64,000 nt of DNA from Diatrype stigma. Its lineage: Eukaryota; Ascomycota; Sordariomycetes; Xylariales; Diatrypaceae. The notes beneath the pieces were generated by a model, which did no database searches, was not told where the DNA came from, and saw nothing but the letters and a program-made list of their open reading frames with translations. The DNA is taken from NCBI GenBank assembly GCA_022225965.2, contig JAKJXP020000080.1:1-64000 (forward strand). Reading direction: 5' to 3'. Shown here in pieces: positions 57,023 through 64,000 of the stretch; position 1 is the first letter of the stretch, and each line of letters opens with the position of its first letter. Both the position numbers and the translations under genes were made by a program.

Positions 57023-58242
57023 ATGGCGGATGACGATCTGGTGTCATTAGTCCTGATGGGCGACAGGGAGGAAATGCGATACATCGAATCAATGGCCACA
57101 TCCTGGGAGTTACAGCAGCATAGAGACCGCCTTCAATCCAATGGTACCAGCATCTCCGAACACAGCGGCCAGATCCTCAGGCTCGAAACCAACTTGGAAA
57201 GCTTCCAGCATGGCGTGGCCAACTTGCGTACAAGACTGGCAAGTGTAGAGTCGTCTCATCAACAGCTAGAGTCTTACATACAGACCAACCGTGGGCACCA
57301 GGAGGAGCACAAGGCTACACTGACTCAAGTCGTTGAAGACATCGGCCTCATCAAGGGTAAGTGTGCTTGACAGGAACACCCCCGACAATATTCCACTGGG
57401 CCACGATGATTGGACTAAAATGGTCCATAGTGCAAAATCAGTCAACATCTGCAGAGATGCTTGAGCTCCGGAATGATGCGAATGCCAAGCATGAACAACT
57501 ATGTAGAAACCAGGACGACTTGAAGGAGCAATTGAGTGAGATTCTTCGACACGTACAAGCCAGTAGCAGGAAGCACTCCCGACCTAGTAAGTGCAATGCC
57601 ATCGTACCTATGATTCTGTTGTAGCTTTTGACCAGATGATCAGGGTCGCCAAGTGGTTCTATGCATAGACCTGAGGCTGGGACACCACGAAGACAGCGGA
57701 GTCATTCCCAAGTCAGATCCCAAACTGCATCTCCTCCTCCAGACTCCCCTCGACTACTACCGGACCCCCTTCAACTAGCGCAGGATCCTTCCGAACTACT
57801 ACGGTGCCTCCCCGAGCAGCCACAGGTTCCTCATGTACCACCATTGCAGGAGATCCCAACCACTGGCACGTCCTATCAAATACCCGAAACACTGCTGCAC
57901 ATACTCAGCCGTTTATTCAGCCGCTTATGGAGTGATTTCTGCCGAATACGTAGTGATGTTTACCGTCAATACGAGATCAGTCGGCGGAGAAATGAAAGCC
58001 ACTTCGTTCAGACTTTTATTCGGCAGTGTCGTGGAGAGCTAAAGGATGTTTTAATCGAGTATCTCGCACATATATACCCCGACCAGTGTAGGATGTCCAA
58101 AATCAAAACATATAAGGAGGGTGGATTTCACAGGGTTTTGGTTCTAGCTTGTCCCGCAAGATTGAGTTGGGCGCAGATCACAGCGGTAGGAAAGCTCTGG
58201 CACCAAGACATGTCAGATCTAATGAAAGCTGGTCAAAACTAG
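57023..58242 (+). CDS. Unrecognised coiled-coil protein, 3 exons
   Basis: Exons are 57023-57356, 57431-57586 and 57644-58242, giving 362 aa. Joins keep frame (GLIKG-VQNQS.. and SRP-RSPSGS). The N-terminal half is a long coiled coil (about residues 25-165; heptads in HRDRLQSNGTSISEHSGQI and LRTRLASVESSHQQLESY). A Pro/Ser-rich linker (about 165-235) follows. The C-terminal 120 residues look folded: LLHILSRLFSRLWSDFCR, SDVYRQYEISRRRNESHF, IRQCRGELKDVLIEYLAH and an end around LSWAQITAVGKLWHQDMSDL. No catalytic motif or known family is seen. It converges on the dipeptidyl peptidase gene. It may be a lineage-specific structural or regulatory protein. Confidence 0.65.
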
Positions 58243-58670
58243 TCTCCGGGAATGTTCCTTGCTTTTATCTACTGATATATTGGTAGTTTGGGAGTATATA
58301 GCAATTGAACACCTTGATCCAAAGGTTGAGGGGAGGAGAATATCCGATTTAGGTACGCAGAAGGATAGTTTTCTATCAAAACTTATAAGCCTTTATCGCT
58401 ACAAACAACTTCTAGTTTGAGTATAAATACCTCGAAATGTCGTCGACAAGTTTCGTTTGGGGATGCTACCGCTCAATAACCTAGCATAGTACGTACTAGG
58501 TATCTTTACAATCTGAGCAGCATTTCGAAAGACGCGAGGAGAATTATGTCACATCATACGTGAATCCCTCAAGGTACATGAGCATACGCCAAAACAGCCG
58601 TCTTGGACATGGTATTATCTCTACATTCAGGGTCAAGCCAGGGAAGACAGGCAGGATTGGTAGCCATGTA
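58243..58670. other. Intergenic between convergent genes
   Basis: 428 bp of 3' flanks; nothing recognised. Confidence 0.5.
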
Positions 58671-61537
58671 TCAAAGGGCCAAACGTTTTGCGTCCTCGGC
58701 CAAGCCCGACGTATCGAGACCCGTATACTTGTTGATCCACCCCAGCACCTCCTTGTGCCAAACCAGGGAGTTCTCGGGCTTCAGAACCCACTACATGGTT
58801 GCCGTCAGCAAGGCCAGCAGAGCAGCTGAAGGATGGCTGTTGAAGAAGGGGGAAAGGGGGAAAGGGGGAAACTAAAACAACTCACGTGGTTCTCGTCCGG
58901 GAAGACGACGAGCCGGCTCGGCACGCCGCGCGCCTGCAGGACGTTGAAGGCGGCGAGCCCCTCGGAAATGGGCAGGCGGTAGTCGAGCTCGCTGTGGACG
59001 ACGAGCTGGGGCGTCTGCCAGTTCCCAGTGTGCGCCGCCGGGTCCCAGCGCTCGTACCGGTCGCGCGCCTCCCACAGCGTGCCCCCCATGTCGTGCACCA
59101 CGAAGAACAGCTCCTCCGTCGCCCAGTCGCTCATCGTGCTGAAGATCCCGTCGTGGCACACCAGCGCCTTGAAGCGCCGCCCGAGCGGCTGGCCTTGGAT
59201 CCAGTCTGTTTTTTGGGGGAGGTATCATGTTAGAAAGTTATTTATTTATTTATTTTCTTTTTGTTTCTTTCTTCTCGACTCAAACTTCGAACTGAACTTT
59301 ACGGAACGGAACTCACTTATCATGTACCCGCCGTAGCTAGCCCCCAATGCCACGGCATTATGCGTGTCGACGTACGGCAGGTGGCCCTCGATGTGTTCGA
59401 AGCAGTTTACGAGGTCGTTGTACGGGCGCCCGCCCCACTCGGTGGCGATGCCGTCCGTCAAGGCCTGCCCGTAGCCCGTACTGCCGGTCGGGTTCGGCAT
59501 CACGACCACGTAGCCCTGCTCGGCGAAGATGGCCGGATTCCACCGGGTCGACCTGTGCGTGTGCGTGTGTGCCTAGGTTAGTTTGTTTTCGAGACATTCG
59601 CTAAGACGCTAGTTGGGATTTATTGGGGCATGATCAGGAAACTGTAACGATCGGATCGTGGGAATGTGTGTGTGTGCGTGCTTGCTTACCAACTCTCACC
59701 CCATGCACCCTGCGGTCCGCCGTGGATCAAGAACGCGAGCGGGTACTTCTTCTCCGGGTCGAACGAGGACGGCTTCATGACGAGGGCATGGCACCGGTAC
59801 TCGCCGCCGGCGCCATCGAACCAGAACTCGTCGAACTGGCTCTGCGATAGGCCGAACGACCTCCCGCCCTTGGAGCTCGACGACACCACCTGCATCTCCG
59901 GGAATGCGTCTTTGCCCCCGGACTCGGACTCGGATGATCGCGGGTCCAGGATCGCATACGCGGAGCTCTCGACCAGCGAGCTGGCGTTGAGGAACAGACG
60001 CTCGTCGCCCTTGCTGCTGCCGTTGCTGTTGCTACCGTCCGTTTTCGGCGCCGTGGTGAGGTTGAAGAAGTCGCCGACGGTGCCGTCCCGCGTCAGCTGG
60101 CGCGGCAGGGCCTTCGCGGCCTCGAGCGGGCGCGACGGCAGCTTGAACAGCGCGCTGCGGCCCTCCTTCTCGGCCGTGACGTACAGCTCCGAGTCGTCGT
60201 TGCTCCAGACGATCGTCTCGGGCCGCAGGTCCCAGCCGCCCTCGCCGTCGTCGGTCGCGTAGAACTCCTGGACGTTGGCCAGGTCGTTGCCGGCGACGTC
60301 GGGCAGCAGCAGCAGCCGCCACTTGTCCGACTCGTACTGCCGGTGCCGCATGCGCTTGAAGGCCACGGCCGACCCGCCGTGCGAGAACACCGGGCTGCCC
60401 GTGTAGCCCTGCAGCGCGCCCGTCGGGACCAGTTGCGGCGGCCGCGGCGGGGCCGCTTCGGTGAACGTCCGGAGCGGCACGTAGTACAGGTCCGTCTTGG
60501 TCCACAGCGCCGGGTTCAGGTCCGGGTCCTTGGATACGAACACCAGGCCCGCCGGCCCGATGTCGTAGTCCCCGGCCCCGCCGAAGTTCGGCACCGGGCA
60601 CTCGAGCCGCGTCCCAGCGAGGGCGTTGACCAGGCCCGGCTTCTGTAGCTCGTAGGACTCGTTCTCGCCCTTGCTTTCACCCTCGCTTGCGCCCTCGCCT
60701 TCGGTCTTTCCCTCCGACCCCTTCTTCGTCTTCTTCAGCGCTCCGTACCATACCGCGTTCTTGTTCTCGCCCACGTACGAGTCCCAGTGCCGCACGAAGA
60801 GGCTCGAGTAGACCTTCGCGCTGGAGAAGGACGTCTTCTTCTTCTCTTCCCCGTCCGCCACCGGGTCGTATAGCTCCCCCGACGGCGTGGTCGGCGCCGT
60901 GCAGGCGAACGCGATGGTGCCGCCGCCGATGTCCTTGACTTTGATGTTCGCGATCAGGCCCTTGAAACTGCTGATCTCTTGTGGGCTGTGGGAGCAGACA
61001 GGAACGCGCCAATGGTCAGCTTCACCGGTGTCTTTCGACCATGCTGCTCTGTACCTGGCTGCATGCATAAAGCCAGCGAGGCGAGGGGTGTAAGTGGGAG
61101 AAGAGGGCGGAGGACTTACTCTGCGCCGGGCCGCGTCACGTCCGCCAGCATCAGGCGCGTGCCAGCGTTGTTGTCGCGGTTGTGCACGAACACGAACGAC
61201 TTCTCCGAGATCCACGTCGGCTCCGTGTACGCCGGGTTCTCGTACAGCACGGTGGAGGAGCCTGTCTTCAGGTCGAGGACCTTGATCGCATAGCTCTTTG
61301 CGTGCGACTCGAAGGAGTATTGCGAGACTGTAGTTCAGGTTAGCTAGCTGGCCCGGACTTTTCAGGATGAGATACCAGTATAGGTATGTCAACAGCTGCT
61401 GCTCCTTGGAGCTGTTGAATAAGTGGTTACTCACCCGTGTAAAGGGCATGCGTTCCCGTCGAGTTGGGAACGCCGGAGCTGCGGCGGGGTGCGGAGAGAA
61501 GCACCTCGGGCGTGAACTTGGTTGCCGTGACCGTCAT
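58671..61537 (-). CDS. DPP5: Dipeptidyl peptidase 5 (prolyl oligopeptidase family S9), 6 exons
   Basis: This serine peptidase removes dipeptides from peptide N-termini. Exons are 61537-61435, 61327-61120, 60985-59690, 59552-59317, 59205-58886 and 58790-58671, giving 760 aa. Every join keeps frame, for example [18 protein letters not shown] and [12 protein letters not shown]. The N-terminal two thirds are a beta-propeller (for example [16 protein letters not shown] and [17 protein letters not shown]). A low-complexity insert, [17 protein letters not shown], lies near residue 230. The C-terminal alpha/beta hydrolase has [14 protein letters not shown], the nucleophile Ser608 (GASYGGYM), Asp689 (SELDYRLP) and His721 (DENHW). 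There is no signal peptide, so it is likely the cytosolic form, unlike the secreted DPP-V antigen of some fungi. Confidence 0.94.
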
Positions 61538-62320
61538 GGTGAACTGGGGGACACGAGGTCGATGTCACCGCTCGATCTCAAATTCCGAAGTGCACAGCTT
61601 GAAGCTATAACGATTGTAGGTTTGTTTCAGTCGAGCCCAGCTATTCGAACCTCCTATGGTAAGCGGTAAGATGCCTACTTAGGTGGTTGGCAGAAACAAC
61701 AGGTATAGGTAGATGGACCACTTGAAAGTGATCGAGAACGGCTACTCACTGCTTGCTACGACCTTATAACTAGGACATGATTCCACATTGTGGCCCCAGA
61801 GGTGACGGTGCTGCGTATTGGTACTTCCGATTGGACCAGACAAACTATATCCACCCCTGCAAAATCCGGGGTAAAATAGTGCGATTTATAGCAAGGTACA
61901 AAGCGGAAAGGGGATATTTCGTACCACCTTTCCAATACCTACCTTTCCGTCGCGTAGATGGCAATGAAAATAGCTACGCGTAAGCTAAGATCTAAACTCT
62001 AAGGAGGGGGTATCTCATGCGTCCCATGCATCCCAAGCGTCCCAAGCCGTCATAATAAGCAACACACACAATACAATATAATACAATGCAATTCCGTAAA
62101 ACGCCGCTGGAAATGCTTTCCAAATCGAAAATGGAAATCCGACCAAGCTCTTCCCGCCCGTGCCGTCCATAATTGCCTGCCTGAGTCGCTACAAATCGAT
62201 GCCCCGTCCGTGGCGAGACTGAGGCAACGGAGGCAACTAAGGAAATAGGAACACGTACCGTCCCTGGCAGCCGGATAACATAAGACAGATGGGGAGGAAG
62301 CACATAGATACGTAGCAAGA
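61538..62320. other. Intergenic
   Basis: 783 bp between the dipeptidyl peptidase start and the Eaf6 3' end. A 'gcgtcccatgcatcccaa' tandem lies near 62018-62045. No gene. Confidence 0.5.
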
Positions 62321-63165
62321 TCACTTGCGCGCGCCAAAGTTGGTGCGCACCTTCTTGGTCTCGCGCGGCGTGTCGGTCTCGCTCTCCTCATCGGCCCCCG
62401 CGGCGGCGGCGCTAGCCCGCGCCTTTTTCTTTTTGGAGCCGCCGCCGCCACCGGGGCCCTTCTTGTCCGTCGTCGCTGAGGTGGGCGTCGGCTGGTTCGA
62501 GCCGCCGTCCTTGTCCTTGTTGGCGAACGTGGTCGAGAGCGGGGTGGGCGCGCCGGGGGTGGAGGTCGAAGATGTAGCTTCTGAGCCTTCGGGCTGCTGT
62601 AACCGAGAGATTGTGTTAGTAGGCAAGAACATAGAAACGGGTCCATGGACGAGGTTAGGTTAGATGAGATGGGTATATGGTGCAGCATAGCGTATCTTAG
62701 CTACTTTGCTAAACCCAGCCCCGATGGGGATGACGACGTACGTTCAGGGCGTTGTAGGAGATGGAGGAGCGCGAGAAGACGCGGTTCTGATCGATCAGGC
62801 CGGTGCGACGGCGCTGGGCGGCCGCGCTGGTGGTGCCCTTGGTGTAGTTGTCGAAGCCCGTGATGATGTTGCCCGAAGGCGTGCCCTCGAGATACTCGGT
62901 TTCGTGGTTGGCGATGCTCGTCTCGATCTCGGCCTGTTTTGATTGATGTCAGCCTGCCAGCCTACAACAAAAACCTATCGCATGGTCTTGCGACCGAATG
63001 AACTGAACCTACCAGCTTCTTCTTGAGGCTGGTCCGCTTCGCCAGCATCGCCTTCAAGCTGGCTCTCTCCTGCTGGTACGTCTGAAGGTCGGCCGGGGAG
63101 ACGTGGTGATGATCGGGGCGGGCGCCACCGGGGCCAATTGCGGGCTGGGAACTCTCGGCAGCCAT
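62321..63165 (-). CDS. EAF6: Chromatin modification-related protein Eaf6 (NuA4/MYST complexes), 3 exons
   Basis: Eaf6 is a small subunit of the NuA4 histone acetyltransferase complex. Exons are 63165-63013, 62933-62742 and 62596-62321, giving 206 aa. The signature spans the first join: LKAMLAKRTSLKKKL-AEIETSIANHETEYLE, then GNIITGFDNYTKGT and QRRRTGLIDQNRVFSSSSIS. The coiled coil (about 30-65) binds the scaffold subunit in the family. The C-terminal half is disordered, Ser/Thr/Gly-rich and basic (GGGGSKKKKARA), ending in RKV-type residues that could aid nuclear import. The CAG/CAG repeat at the third acceptor (62596 or 62593) makes the first codon of exon 3 uncertain by one residue. Confidence 0.92.
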
Positions 63166-64000
63166 GGCGGTGCTGTCTGCGGTTGCCTGGATCGGCTCTA
63201 TAGTGTTTCGTGAGGTGATAACGAAGCTGGCTTGCCCGCTCGTCGCGTCGGATGCGTGAAGGGAAGACCTCGGGAATTGCAGGTGCAGGTGACGCCGTGA
63301 CGGGATTCCTTGGTTGCTTTGCAGCTGGTACGAGTTGCTGGCAGCTGTTTTAGCTCAAGCGGGTTCTGACCTTTTTGGTGCAAAGATCCCGTCCAACCAA
63401 TGCAACCATAGGTAATGCAGCTGAAAACTCGGCCCACCAATTGAAGATAGTTTGCCAGCTGTTAATACTACCTATAGGTAGTTGACATTTCCACGTCCAC
63501 TGGTGCATGCTGTGAAATGACTGAACCATGCTTCCATTATGAGATTCATTGTAATCCACGGGTGTAGGTATTATATGCACGGTATGTCCAGTGCTCATAT
63601 TTACACATTACAGCTATCATAAACAACCTTCTCGGTGGGGACATCCAGATGTGCAATCTATTATCAGATTTGCATGATGTATGTTCAGGACAGACACAAG
63701 GCTCTTATAGCAACTCTTCCGAAACCTGTACTCATGGGTGATGTTGCCCAATGTTGAGTGAAAGTGGTCAAGGAGAGTTCATATAATCAGGATTCAACAG
63801 CTTGTGGCAATATGCCTTCACCTGGCATTTCAATATACACGATGGGAATGAATAGCAGACCAATAGCTAGTGAGTGTGCCTGAGTTATCATATTCGAATC
63901 CTTACTTATACGATTACCTCAGGCATATATAGCCTTCATAGTCCGATAGCAAAGATGTTGACAAGGCTATTCATGATCAATAGGGGTCAAAGAACTGGTG
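63166..64000. other. Intergenic, upstream of Eaf6
   Basis: 835 bp, AT-rich toward the window end; it should contain the Eaf6 promoter. No gene recognised. Confidence 0.5.

Noticed and set aside
1..64000. CRISPR arrays, bacterial operons, ribosome binding sites, insertion sequences
   Set aside because: No regularly spaced direct repeats with unique spacers and no prokaryotic gene layout; the DNA is clearly fungal nuclear with introns.

Overview
The window looks like nuclear DNA of a filamentous ascomycete (Pezizomycotina, most likely Sordariomycetes). Genes are separated by 0.4 to 6.6 kb of repeat-rich intergenic DNA. They carry short introns (about 40 to 110 bp) with GT..AG ends and CTAAC/CTGAC-type branch sites. 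Family content fits: a Polycomb EED subunit (PRC2 is kept in filamentous fungi but lost in budding yeast), cytosolic dipeptidyl peptidase 5, NuA4 Eaf6 and eIF4A. Exon joins below were derived by hand from reading frame, splice-site consensus and protein continuity.

Left part (1-16 kb): glycogen debranching enzyme (+), a GNAT acetyltransferase (-), a probable RNA polymerase I factor Rrn11 (+), a Yip4/YIPF6-type Golgi protein (-) and a two-block PAS protein (-). A 6.6 kb gene-poor stretch (16.2-22.8 kb) follows, with minisatellites and a 262-bp MITE-like element with perfect 30-bp terminal inverted repeats. Then come the ten-exon EED gene (+), a secreted GH43 glycosidase (-) and an intron-bearing tRNA-Ala(AGC).

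Middle part (30-36 kb): this is the most unusual region. A three-exon gene encodes an FHA domain, a complete Ser/Thr kinase domain and a C-terminal homeodomain in one 708-residue chain. The intron between kinase and homeodomain has a good branch site and splits the homeodomain itself. Divergent from it lies an unrecognised nuclear-looking 331-residue protein, and beyond that a protein-like stretch in shifting frames that may be a decayed gene.

Right part (36-64 kb): S33 proline iminopeptidase (-), an unrecognised Cys-Pro/His-Asp-rich protein (+), a Tvp38-type VTT membrane protein (-), a CUE/CCCH/PAM2/DUF1771/Smr protein resembling no-go-decay endonucleases (-), an F-box/JmjC (JMJD6-like) protein with a Gly-Ala-Pro minisatellite (-), eIF4A (+), an unrecognised coiled-coil protein (+), dipeptidyl peptidase 5 (-) and Eaf6 (-).

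The genes do not form one pathway. They are mostly housekeeping, chromatin and translation genes, with an accessory patch at about 30-36 kb.
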